From Liolophura sinensis (lineage: Eukaryota; Mollusca; Polyplacophora; Chitonida; Chitonidae): a stretch of DNA of 64,000 bases. The stretch spans positions 10,301,501 through 10,365,500 of the forward strand of contig NC_088303.1 in NCBI RefSeq assembly GCF_032854445.1, read 5' to 3'. The notes beneath the pieces were generated by a model, which was not told where the DNA came from, made no database searches, and worked only from the letters and a program-made list of their open reading frames with translations. Positions 50,885 through 62,900 of this stretch are shown here, piece after piece; within the stretch, counting starts at the first letter, position 1, and each line of letters starts with the position of its first letter. Both the position numbers and the translations under genes were made by a program.

Positions 50885-51651
50885 ACCTCGACATGTTAAC
50901 AGCTAAATCAGGTCAGGATTTTTTAAAAAGAAAACACAAAAACGGTAAGGGAGACTGGCCGCAAAATTAATGCAAGGCGAAATGACGTTTTAGAGCGAGA
51001 TTTGTACGTTATCAGATAGCCCTGTGCTCATGTGTCAGTCCTATGAGTTGGAAAAGTTCACGTTAAGAAGTTGAATGTCGCTAATGACATGGACTGTTCT
51101 CCCAAACACTGCTGTTGGGAGATTTTACGCCGTATTTAAGAATATTTTATTTATACGACACAAATATGTACGAGTAAACCTAAAGCAATTAAACAACACG
51201 AACAAATGTTTAAAAGTAAGTTTGCTGACGTATTTATACTTGTACAACGGTTCAAGTTTTACATAACTGGGTATCACATTCAGCAGCGTCTACAAGAATG
51301 CATCTCGAAGAGCAGAAGGAATTACATAGCCTTTATAAGCAGGAGAATCGGTTCCCGATCCCCATTAGTCCCAATGTATTAACGATTCGGCAAATAAATA
51401 TATCGAGCGAATCTTGAAATCAGAAATACCTGGTCGGTATCATCGAAATGAGTTGTCAACACAGTTCAACAATACACTTAGCAAGTGGAAACATGAAAGT
51501 CAGTAGAATCGAAAAAGCCAATACATGTGTTCTTTAAAATATTGAGACAACCGATTCCGAAGACCTTTTTCTTGACGACCATTATTGGAAACATCTGTTA
51601 TGATGACTTCCCTATCAAAAAAAGGAAAAACAAATAGTTGCTACCGGATCG

Positions 51652-51895
51652 ATTTATTTATTTAATTACAGTTTTACGCCATGTTCAAAATATTTTCATT
51701 CACGCGACAAGAAGACCACATTATGGTGGTAGGAAACCGGGCACATGCCGTGGGAAACCCACTATCACACGCTAGTTGCAGTCAGACATTCCCACGTACG
51801 ACCAGAGAGGAAGCTAGCAAGAGCTGGATTTGAACTCACAACGTCTGCATTGGCGTGGGGCTCCATGATCTGAATTGTTAGTTTGAGCTAATGAG
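51652..51895 (-). mobile_element. SINE family A, diverged
   Basis: Reverse copy with cagttttacgccatgttcaa, ttatggtggtaggaaaccgg, cccacgtacgaccagagagg and head remnant tgcattggcgtggggctcc. Confidence 0.82.
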
Positions 51896-52647
51896 GTCTG
51901 ACGTTGTACTCAGGAATATCTGTCTGACTCGATGGTTGGATGTGAGGATCAGCTGCGTGAAACCATGAACTGCACATCTCCACTGGCGCTCTAAAATCCA
52001 TGCCGCCACACAACCACATGTAGATTCAAACATGCGACGTACTTTGGCGACGTTTTAGACTGCTCGGTGGTTTACATGGGGTTACACCATTATCCTTCAT
52101 CCATAAAACTGATCGCCGTTAAGTTAGTGAAACATATTGAGTATGGGCTTAAACAGCAATCAAATAAACCAGTCATATTGGTGCTACACGTGGTCATGCA
52201 TTGTAACTGTTGTTGAAGGGAAATGTTTATGATTTACCATGGCACAATCCGCAACGCCGTGGACAGAGTTGTATGTACTCTAACTTCTTACGAAGACAGT
52301 CCTTATCGGACAACAGAGAACACACTGCGTTGTCTTCACCGGTGCACTTTGTGGTTTTAGATTCTGTGGAAAAAACTGATGCATTACTGTCAATCTCTTG
52401 CAGCTTGTCATTATATAACTGAATTACAGCTGATATGGGGTTAAGCTAGAATCAGTGACTCACGTAAGAATTATGCAGCTAAGGTAATGACCACATAATG
52501 GAACTTAATTTGCATTTTAACTTAATTCTCATAATTTGCACATGTCAATGTAACAAATTTGATATAGATATGCACATATATTAAATAAAATAAATCAGCA
52601 ACCAGAAGTACGGATACCAATACTCGTAGATCAGCAAAGAAATATGT

Positions 52648-52845
52648 TATTTATTTATTTATTTATATATTTATTCATTTATGTTTTACGCTGTACTAAA
52701 AAATTACTATTGAATTATACGGCAGCGGCCAGCATTATAGTGGGAGGAAACCGGGTAGAGCCCTGGGGAAACACACGATCGTCCGCAGGTTGCTAGAAGA
52801 CTTTCCCACGTACGGCCGGAGAGAAAGCCAAGATGATGTCCAGCT
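52648..52845 (-). mobile_element. SINE family A, head truncated
   Basis: Reverse copy with an (ATTT)n tail, cagcggccagcattatagtg, gtccgcaggttgctagaag and cccacgtacggccggagag. Confidence 0.85.
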
Positions 52846-53439
52846 CAGGAAGGAATCATCTGTGACCTCCACTTGTGTACCTAATCATCGTAACTAGATC
52901 ATTCCATATGCCCGGTTAACACACTACATGCAATTGCCACAATAGTATCAAGAAAAGCAGTCAGTCAGTCAGTCGGTCGGTGAGTCAAGCGCTATTCAAT
53001 ATCTATATTTATAGATGTTGGACGTATTCCGTCAAATAAGTGTTATCATGACGGGAATCCTAGTTGACAGCACATGTGGTTCTCTAGCTATCGTTGACGT
53101 TAACATGTTATGCGTAGCGGAATTGTAAGGCAGAACATTTGTTATATATGTATTTAACTGTACATAACTGTGTGCTCAAGAATTTTTCAGAGAGTTACAT
53201 TTGTGGTGCAGTGATTTTCCCCACTCTGCAGTGTCTAATGCAAAAAAGATTTTATGGCCTATACATTGCTTCAATGCATTCTTGCTACATAACATGAAAA
53301 GGGAAGTAAAACAGAACTGAAAAAGAAAAGCCTTACGAGTGTGTCAGCAGTTGTCAACCACAGCTATAGTCAGTTTCGCTTCTTGAGGGATACAGTTTCT
53401 TGGACTGGTGCCGATTCCCCACATTACCATGTCAGGTCC

Positions 53440-53640
53440 TTTGATACAATCGGTCGGTCATATAACATCGTTCTCCTCTCCGGCTGTAAGTGGGAAGGTA
53501 TCCACTTAGACGGTCGTGGGTTTCCGCCGGGCTCTGCCCGATTTCCTCCCACCACAATGCTGGCCGCTGTCTTATAAGTGAAATATTCTTGAGTACGACA
53601 TAAAACACTAAAACACTAATCAAATAAATGAATAAATGAA
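53440..53640 (+). mobile_element. SINE family A, head diverged
   Basis: Forward copy with gggctctgcccgatttcctc, accacaatgctggccgctgt, attcttgagtacgacataa and an A-rich tail of aaatgaataaatg units. Confidence 0.83.
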
Positions 53641-53869
53641 TAAATGAATAAATATAACCTTCCCCAGTCAACATGATAGATAATCATCCAGTCAGATAAA
53701 ACATTTCCTAATGAGGGCATCGATGAGAACATTCAAGAGATATTTTCTCGTTCAGCGTCTCGTTCAGTAAATTGCACCAAATAATAAGTGCAAATAATAC
53801 TGTATCTGCGCAGATGGGTAGGGAATGATTCCACCCCTACAAAAGTTTGTACAGAAGGGCATTTCATAC

Positions 53870-53977
53870 CTCTGCAGCGGTCACACAAATGTGGGCAGAT
53901 GCTGGGTAGGTCACGCCACTGGTCACAGTCAGCAGGGGTGAAGCTCTGACAGACCTCCAACTCTGGTGATCCACAAC
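53870..53977 (-). CDS. C-terminal ShKT domain exon of the CAP gene
   Basis: The exon is 108 nt, phase 1 in and out, with acceptor gttgaag and donor gtatga. Six cysteines occur in the ShKT pattern: GCGSPELEVC, then DC, then ICPHLCDRC. A CAP domain followed by such a Cys-rich module is the CRISP arrangement. The final exon after it was not found. Confidence 0.85.
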
Positions 53978-56900
53978 CTTCAACAAAAAACACAGGGGTT
54001 TCATCTGGAGGTTGCTAAAACTTAAAATACTCAGAAAATCAGGACTTGGTCATACTCAAGATTCAGAAATTCAATGAAATGTTACTTGAGTGTTTTACTG
54101 TAACTGGATCGTTTTGTGGATATTTTGACCAGTGATTCCTTTTTTCCATTGTAGCAAGCACAACAATGCAACAAAAACTGAACACGATACAACATGAATA
54201 CCCAGAGGAAATTTGAACAACTCCTTTAAGGAAGGCCTTAAAGTGTAACATTTATTTCAAACACCTCAAAGTGGGAAAAAACCCAAACAGACTGATCTCC
54301 TTAAAATGTAAACATCCATGGGTAAAGTGAGAATGTTATTATGTAAACATCCATGGGTAAAGTGAGAATGTTAAAATGTAAACATCCGTGGATAAACTGG
54401 GAATGTTATTATGTAAACATCGGTGAGTAAACTGAAAATGTTTAAACGTAAACATGAATAGATAAACTGAGAATGTTAAAATGTAAACATCCATGGGTAA
54501 ACTGAGGATGTTAAAATGTAAACATTCATGGGTGAACTGAGAATGTTATTATGTAAACATTGGTGGGTAAAATGAGAATGTTAAAATGTAAACATCCATG
54601 GGTAAACTGAGAATGTTAAAATGTAAACATTCATGGGTAAACTGAGAATGTTAGTATGTAAACATTGGTGGGTAAAATGAGAATGTTAAAACGTAAACAT
54701 GAATGGATAAACGGAGAATGTTAAAATGTAAACATGAATAGGTAAACTGAAAATGTTAAAATGTAAACATCCATGGATAGACTGAGAATGTTACAATGTA
54801 CACATCGGTGGTTAAACTGAGAATGTTTAAAAGTAAACATGAATGGATAAACTGAAAATGTTAAAATGTAAACAACCATGGGTAAACTGAGATTGTTAAA
54901 ATGTAAACATCCATGGATAAACTGAGAATTTTGAAATGTAAACATCCTTGGATAAACTGAGGATGTTAAAATGTAAACATTTGTGGGTAAACTGAGAATG
55001 TTAAAATGTAAACATCCATGGGTAAACTGAGAATGTTAAAATGTAAGCATCCATGGGTAAATTGAGAATGTTAAAATGTAAACATCCATGGGTAAACTGA
55101 TAATAATAAAATGTAAACATATAGAAAAATACTGACAAAATTCAAATACAAACTTCCATAAACAAACTGAAGACCTCAAATATCCCTGAAACAAACCGAA
55201 TATCTCAAAGTATGAGCATCCAAATGAAAAATGAACATCTCACGATGTAAGCATAGAACGGCAAACTGAATACATCAAAATGTAAATATGCATAGGTAAA
55301 CTGGAGATGCAAACTGAACAACTCAACGTGTAAATATGCAAAGATAAACTGAACATGTGAAACTAATTTTTAGATAAACGAAAAGTATAAACATCTAAAC
55401 ATAAACTAAACACCTCAAAATGTAAATATCAAAAGGCAAAACGGACACCTCAAAGTACGAACTTCCAGAGGGAAAATTAACATTTCAAAGTGTAAACATC
55501 TTACAGCAAAATGAACACCTCAAAGTATGAAGATCTAAGACAAACTAAACACCTAATGGTGTAACCATTCAAAGGTAAATTGATCGTCTCATATTGCCAG
55601 CATCCATCGTAAGGCTCAAATGAAATCTGCCGACATGGAAACCCCTATATTATTACAAGTCAAATCTTACCAGAATCGTCATTTACGGTGATATTTGAAC
55701 CAGCTCCCACAGATTCATTCCCTGGCCTGGTGGTGTTGACCGGAGTTGTACCTAGCAACATGGACATTAATGTTATGTAATTGTTTGATTGATGCTTTCT
55801 TTCAGCCTCACTGATTGGTGCTTTACTTCTGCCTCACTGGGTGGTCCTTTACTGCAGTCTGGCTGATTGGTGCTCTAGTGCAATCTCACTGGTGGTGCTT
55901 AACTTTAACCTCACTGAATGGTACTTTACTTCAGTCTCAATGGTTAATAGTTTACTTCAGTCCCCATTCTAGGTATTTTACTTGTGTCTCAATGATTGAA
56001 ATTTTACTTGTGCCTGACTGACTGGTGCTTTACTCTATAAACCTCAATGGCTGCGGCTTTACTTAAGCCTCATTCAAGGGGACTTTACTCATTGGTTCAT
56101 ATCTGAGACAAAGATCACTAAAATAAAACTTTATACTAAGGTGTTTTCCGTAAACAAAGTTTTATCAATAGCAGCTCCGTAATAGACGATATTGACTGTG
56201 AAAAATCTTTGTGTGGTTTTTAAAGAAGTGGCCGGAAGTTGCTAGAAACAAATGGATAAAGCAGAATCTAGCCCATGTAAAGAGGAAAACGGAACAAGTA
56301 AGAATTGGATTCGAACTTTTTACCCTACAGATCACTGGAACTACGGCTATGTATGCTCCCATTTTGTGGGATTTCTTGATTACGAATTCATATAGCTGAA
56401 TCAGTCCTCTCCATTTTTGTCTGCTAACGATACAAGTTTCTTAACCACATAAACAATAAAACTGTCCATACCCAGGTATACTCACTGTTTACACCAGTCT
56501 TCACAGGGGGTATATCACACAACAGAGGCAATGTTTAGTTGTGAAACAGATTTGTGAAACTGTGGTAAACATCCAGGTTTGGTGCCCTCCGTGTGCATTA
56601 CAAACATAACAAATACGCGTAACGTAACATTATAAAACCCCTTTCCAATCATCAAACTTTGAACTGTTCCTTGTATCTACATCTATTGATATCTACCCAT
56701 TAACTTCAACTGACAAAAAGGTCATACCCCTAAAGACAATTGGATTCATGATTTATCTGACAATCATACTTACTGTTAGAGCCATGGTTTTTCCTCCCGC
56801 CTGCCTCGGGCTCATTGCTGAAGATGTGCAAAAAAGATGGAAATGTACAAAAATCATGTCATCTTCCAGAACACTACAAGATGCAAAAAATAGTACAAAA

Positions 56901-59900
56901 GCAAATATAAAAGACTGTAGCGGGCATACCTGTGTGGCATTCTTTTCTGAGTAACATCAGAAAGGTAACATCAACGAGAAGTTAGTATGTAACAGTGTGC
57001 CAGAGGAAATCAAGTAGTGAAGAACGCTTGTGTTCTAAAATATAATATCTGTGTTCGGAAAAATGCATTAGAAAACTTACCCTCCGTAATTACAGAAGTA
57101 GAACCGCTTGCGTTTGTGCTCGCATTCGGCAAATCCACATCCTATACTAGTTACATTCGGTCCTACTACCTACAGACAGACAAATGGCAGTGTTGAGGCT
57201 TTGTTGGGTACATGTATCATTTTCAGCGAAGCAAAGAACACAATTTGCTTGCATTTCGTCTCTGAGAAAATACGCTCTTTACGTGCAACCTAAATCAACT
57301 GATCATTATTTACGCTGTGTCATTAGGACATGTGATGCTACTCATCATTTTATTGTAATACTACTTAATTCATCAAACTAAGATATCTTTTCTCGATATA
57401 TTGAAACTTACAAACTCTTGTTTTTGAAATCAAGACTGTGGGCAAATGTCTTATGTGTACATAATCCTATGGTTTTCTAATCACAGTGATCCCTGGGCAT
57501 ATTTCTGTTTTATATATCATATTTATAAATTGTATTTTGTATCCAATCCAGGACAATTTATGCTATCATGTAAATGTGCGTGTTTTTTTGATTCATTCGA
57601 GAGAAAAGCTTTTGAGTAATGCTGGCCATAACAATCAACAGCCGAATAGTGTATCAATGACCAGAATATATAGGGGCGTCTATTCAGTGCTGTACCTATT
57701 TAAAACTTGGCGATACAAATATCACGCATTTAACATTTACTACAACAAACCCTTAGCTTGTTTTGAATACAACACATGAAAAAAAACACCAGAAAATCTG
57801 AAGAAATGATTTCGACAGAGGGTTCATTTGTATCACAAAAGACTAGCTAAAATGGTTCTACCTCTAAGAAATCCGGCAGGCTTTTCCAGGTATCGAACGT
57901 GTCCGCCCACGATCTGTATCCCAAGCCGCGCAGCTGGTAGACGATGTCAAAGTGACCTGTAAGACAAGGCAAGCAGGAAATCAGATTAGATTTGTTATAG
58001 ACTTGATACACAATTATGCATACATGAATAAAACCTTTGGTTTCCTGCGGGCTCTGTTCGTTTTCCACCCATGGTAATAATCTGTCGTCGTATAAGTGCC
58101 ATATTCTTGAGTATGGCATGGAATATCAATCAAATAGATAGATAGATAAATAAATAAATAAATAAATAAATACAAGAACAAAGGCTGATTTAAAAGTTAC
58201 AGTGAACACGCGCCTAATATAATGAGTAGGAATAACCAAAACAAATAACATTGTGGATTAACTTTGGTCCATGGCATAAAGCATAGAAATGCTTTAAGGA
58301 GACTGATTCAAAAGCTGAATTTAACACAAGCGCAATAAGCAAGTTAACGCCAAAATATCAATCAGAAATTAAATTTGCTCAAACATTTAAAAATAAGTAA
58401 GTGCTTAAATAAACGCCATCTTGAAATCATGAAAAAATCTTTCAGTGTTGCACAGCATTAAATCTATGAAAACGTTTGCGTGATCGGTGAAACGTAGTCA
58501 CGAAATGCAGATGCCTTGTGTAAAAGCAAAACCGAGCAATGTATGCAGTTTCTGTGACGGTATGCATTGGTCATTCGGGTAAAGCAATCTAAAAGTGGAA
58601 GAAAACATGTCATAAGCAAAACACGGTGGCGTTAAAAGTTATATGTATATTGGCTTGATGAGCAACGTTTCACATCAGAGAGTTTACCTTGGGGCGTCAG
58701 GTTTGGGTCTTTGCGAGGCTTACACTGATTAGCCCACAGTTGGGCTTGCTCTTCCAGAGTGTTGTCCCACACCTTAAAAATGTAACAACTATATTCATTT
58801 GTTATATACTTTAATAATTGATATTTTCAAAAGAATTGTAAACTTAAGTGATGGCAGTCAGATGTATAGATAGGTGATTAAAGTTGGACAGAGCCCGAGA
58901 AAACATCACCGCACATCGACAGGTGACCGAAGAACCTCCCGACCTACAGGAGGTTGCATCCAAACACGCGGCCTAGTGTGTTAAGGGCATATAATTATAC
59001 CTACGCAGAAATCCTGAAACATGCATATCTCAGATTATTAGGGGGGACTGTCTGTCCACACTTGATGCTACATGTATGCGTTGCCTTCCATGTAAAAAGT
59101 GCAAAATATAATTCACCTCAAACGGGTTTATGAATAGATCTTGACTATAATCCCATTTGAAGACCTACAGGCTATTTAAAGTACTGATTAGCTAATTTGG
59201 TGTGCAGACATACAGGCCATTTGAAGTACTGATTAGCTAATTCCGTGCCATTTAAAGTACTGATTAGCTAATTAAGTGTGAAGACATACAGGCCATTTAA
59301 AGTACTGATTAGCTAATTCCCGAGTGAAGATTTATTTTAAGTACTTATTTGCTAATTCCGTATGAAGACACACAGGTCATTTAAAGTACTGACTGCTAAT
59401 CCCGTCTGAAAACATATAGGCCATTTAAAGTACAGATTAGCTAATTCCATGTGAACAAATACAGGCCATATAAAGTACTGATTAGCTAATTCCGTGTGAA
59501 GAAATACAGGCCATATAAAGTACTGATTAGCTAATTCCGTGTGAAGACATACAGGCCATATAAAGTACTAATTAGCTAATTCCAGGTGAAGACACACAGG
59601 CTATTTTAAGTACTTATTTACTAATGCCGTCTGAAAACATGCAGGTTATTTAAAGTACTGATTAGCTAATACCGTGTAAAGGCATACAGGCCATTTAAAG
59701 TGCTGATTAGCTAATTCCGAGTGCAGAAATACAGGCCATTTAAAGTACTGATTAGCTAATTCCGTGTGAAGACATACAGGCCATATAAAGTACTGATTAG
59801 CTAATTCCGGGTGAAGACATACAGGCCATTTAAAGTACTGATTAGCTAATGCCGCCTGAAAACATACAGGTCATTTAAAGTACTGGTTAGCTAATTCCGT

Positions 59901-62900
59901 GTAAAGGCATACAGGCCATTTAATGTGCTGATTAGCAAATTCCGTGCGAAGGAATAGAGGCCATTTAAAGTGCTGATTAGCTAATTCTGGGTGAAGACAT
60001 ACAGGCCATTTAAAGTACTGATAAGCTAATGCCGTCTGAAAACATACAGGTCATTTAAAGTACTGATTAGCTAATTGCGTGTGAAGGCATTCAGGCCATT
60101 TAACGTACTGCTTAGCTAATCCCGTCTGAAAACATACAAGCCATTTAAAGTACTGATTAGCTAATTCTGGGTGAATACATACAGGCCATTTAATGTACTG
60201 ATTAGCTAATTCCGGATGAAGACATACAGGCGATTTAAAGTACTGATTAGCTAATACTGTGTGAAGACATACAGGCCATTTAAAGTACTGATTAGCTAAT
60301 CCCGTGTGAAAACATACATGCCATTTGAAGTACTGATTAGCTAATTCCGTGCCATTTAAAGTACTGATTAGCTAATTCTGTGCTAAGGCATAGAGGCCAT
60401 TTAAAGTACTGATTAGCTAATTCCCGAGTGAAGATTTATTTTAAGTATTAATTAGCTAATACTGTGTGAAGAAATACAGGTCATTTAAAGTACTGACTGC
60501 TAATCCCGTCTGGAAACATATAGGCCATTTAAAGTACAGATTAGCTAATTCCATGTGAACAAATACAGGCCATTTAAAGTACTGATTAGCTAATTCCGTG
60601 TGAAGAAATACAGGCCATATAAAGTAATGATTAACTAATTCCGTGTGAAGACATACATGCCATATAAAGTACTGATTAGCTAATTCCGGGTGAAGACACA
60701 CAGGCTATTTTAAGTACTTATTTACTAATGCCGTCTGAAAACATACAGGTTATTTAAAGTACTGATTAGCTAATACCGTGTAAAGGCATACAGGCCATTT
60801 AAAGTGCTGATTAGCTAATTCCGAGTGAAGAAATACAGGCCAGTTAAAGTGCTGATTAGCTAATTTCGTGTGAAGACATACAGGCCATATAAAGTACTGA
60901 TTAGCTAATTCCGGGTGAAGACATACAGGTCATTTAAAGTACTGGTTAGCTAAATCCGTGTAAAGGCATACAGGCCATTTAAAGTGCTGATTAGCTAATT
61001 CCGTGCGAAGGCATAGAGGCCATTTAAAGTGCTGATTAGCTTATTCTGGGTGAAGGCATACAGGCCATTTAACGTACTGCTTAGCTAATCCCGTCTGAAA
61101 ACATACAAGCCATTTAAAGTACTGATTAGCTAATTCTGGGTGAATACATACAGGCCATTTAATGTACTGATTAGCTAATTCCGGGTGAAGACATACAGGT
61201 CATTTAAAGTACTGACTGCTAATCCCGTGTGAAAACATACAGGCCATTTAAAGTACTAAGTCACTCATTCCGGGTGAAGACATACAGGCTATTTAAAGTA
61301 CTGATTAGCTAATACTGTGTGAAGACATACAGGCCATTTAAAGTACTGGTTAGCTAATTCCGGGTGAAGACATACAGGCCATTTAAAGTACTGATTAGCT
61401 AATACTGTGTGAAGACATACAGGCGATTTAAGTACTGATTAGCGAATACTGTGTGAAGACATATAGGCCATTTAAAGTACTGATTAGCTAATACTGTGTG
61501 AAGACATACAGGCGATTTTAAGTACTGATTAGCTAATACTGTGTGAAGACATACAGGGCATTTAAAGTACTGATTAGATAATTCGGATCTACTTGGTATC
61601 TGTCGCTCGGACTCGACAGACCAAACATGTGTAGATATGGCTGTGACACAAAGCAACCGTGCATATAGATTAGAAGTTGTATTTTGGAAAAAGTACAAAG
61701 TACCAACGATGAACATCAGTTTCATCGTAATGGAAACTATTCCTAGGTGGAAGTGTATGAGATGTGTGGGTAAGTAGAGGACAACCTTACCAGGGGCTCG
61801 CCATCTCTGTGCCTGTTGTGCTTCCGGAGTAGCATTTTTCTGTCTTGTTTATCTAGCCCGCTCGAGACATGGAGCTCACTTGTCTGTAAAACACACGCAC
61901 TGTACAGTAAGGGAAGGTGTCATGTTAGTCGTTGATGCATTTGCTGTAAACAGATACGTCTGTTTACTTGAGATGAAATAAGTGTTTGGGTGAAAAACAA
62001 ATCATTTACTGAATTTGCATCAAATGATTAACACCACGTGTGAAAGGGTTGCTGGAGACATTCGCATTCACCTATATAATTCTTGCATATGTAAACAATG
62101 AAAAGTTTATTATCACAAGCCTGCAGGCAGAGTGGCAATACGGCGACCCCAAAACATGTACATGTATGTATGTAAGTATGCTTAGGGTTTCAAGTCGCAT
62201 AGCAATTTTTCAGTCATATAACAGCGAGCAATCATTAGGTGTACATATACGAGTCTTCTTGTAGCAGGGCCAGTCCATGCCGCCAAAGTGCATCCGCCAC
62301 TGAAGTATCATGCTGAATACACCAGAAATGACACCCCACCCGGTCACATTATACTGACACCGGCCAACCAGTCCGCTTCCCTTGCTCTAACATATTAGGG
62401 CTGAGCGCCAAGCGAAGCACCATTTATAAATTCTTTTTATGACCTGAAAACATGTGTCACGGTCCGTGGAAATTTGTTGATTAATAACAGAATTATCTAT
62501 TGATATTTGTATGAGTAACAAGCATAGATGATCATAAGGTTTCATTTATCCCTATAATGACTTTCCCAAGAAGTCACTCTCAGGTTTCATGGACATCTCA
62601 AGTGGGTTTGGTACAGGGCAATGCAATATTAGCCCTGTTAGACGGTAATGGCCCGGGTAAATCAGTTTCGCCCTGTTAGACGGTATTAACCCAAGTAGAT
62701 CATTTTAGCCCTGTTAGACGATATTGGCCGAGGTAGATCATTTTAGCCCGCTTTGGGTTAAAATATAACTGATGCCGTTGTGTATGCAATAACATCGATA
62801 ACTAATTAATAACTATTACTATTAATAACTATTAAAGAGTGTTTAATCATAATTTTCTAAACTTGCTTCAGCTAAACTATATGTACATGTATAAGCAAGA

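Larger units (their letters stand above)
50885..53869. other. Region between convergent genes, mostly SINEs
   Basis: It lies between the ends of the plus-strand M13 gene and the minus-strand CAP/ShKT gene. It holds the SINE copies listed at 51652, 52648 and 53440, a SINE-like tail near 52100-52165 (aaacagcaatcaaataaacc) and no supportable exon. The last exon(s) of the CAP/ShKT gene probably lie here but were not identified. Confidence 0.5.

Noticed and set aside
56488-56500. Possible 13-nt microexon (actggtgtaaaca before gtgagt) in the CAP gene
   Set aside because: Its length breaks the phase between exons 56774-56817 and 55671-55751, which join correctly without it.
57600-57660. Minus-strand segment reading YGQHYSK as the missing CAP1 motif
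   Set aside because: No usable donor lies in the right phase and the flanking residues do not resemble a CAP domain.
60456-61725. Minus-strand open frames with repeated LANQYFKWP-type peptides
   Set aside because: They are products of the 45-bp intronic array read in an open frame, not a gene.
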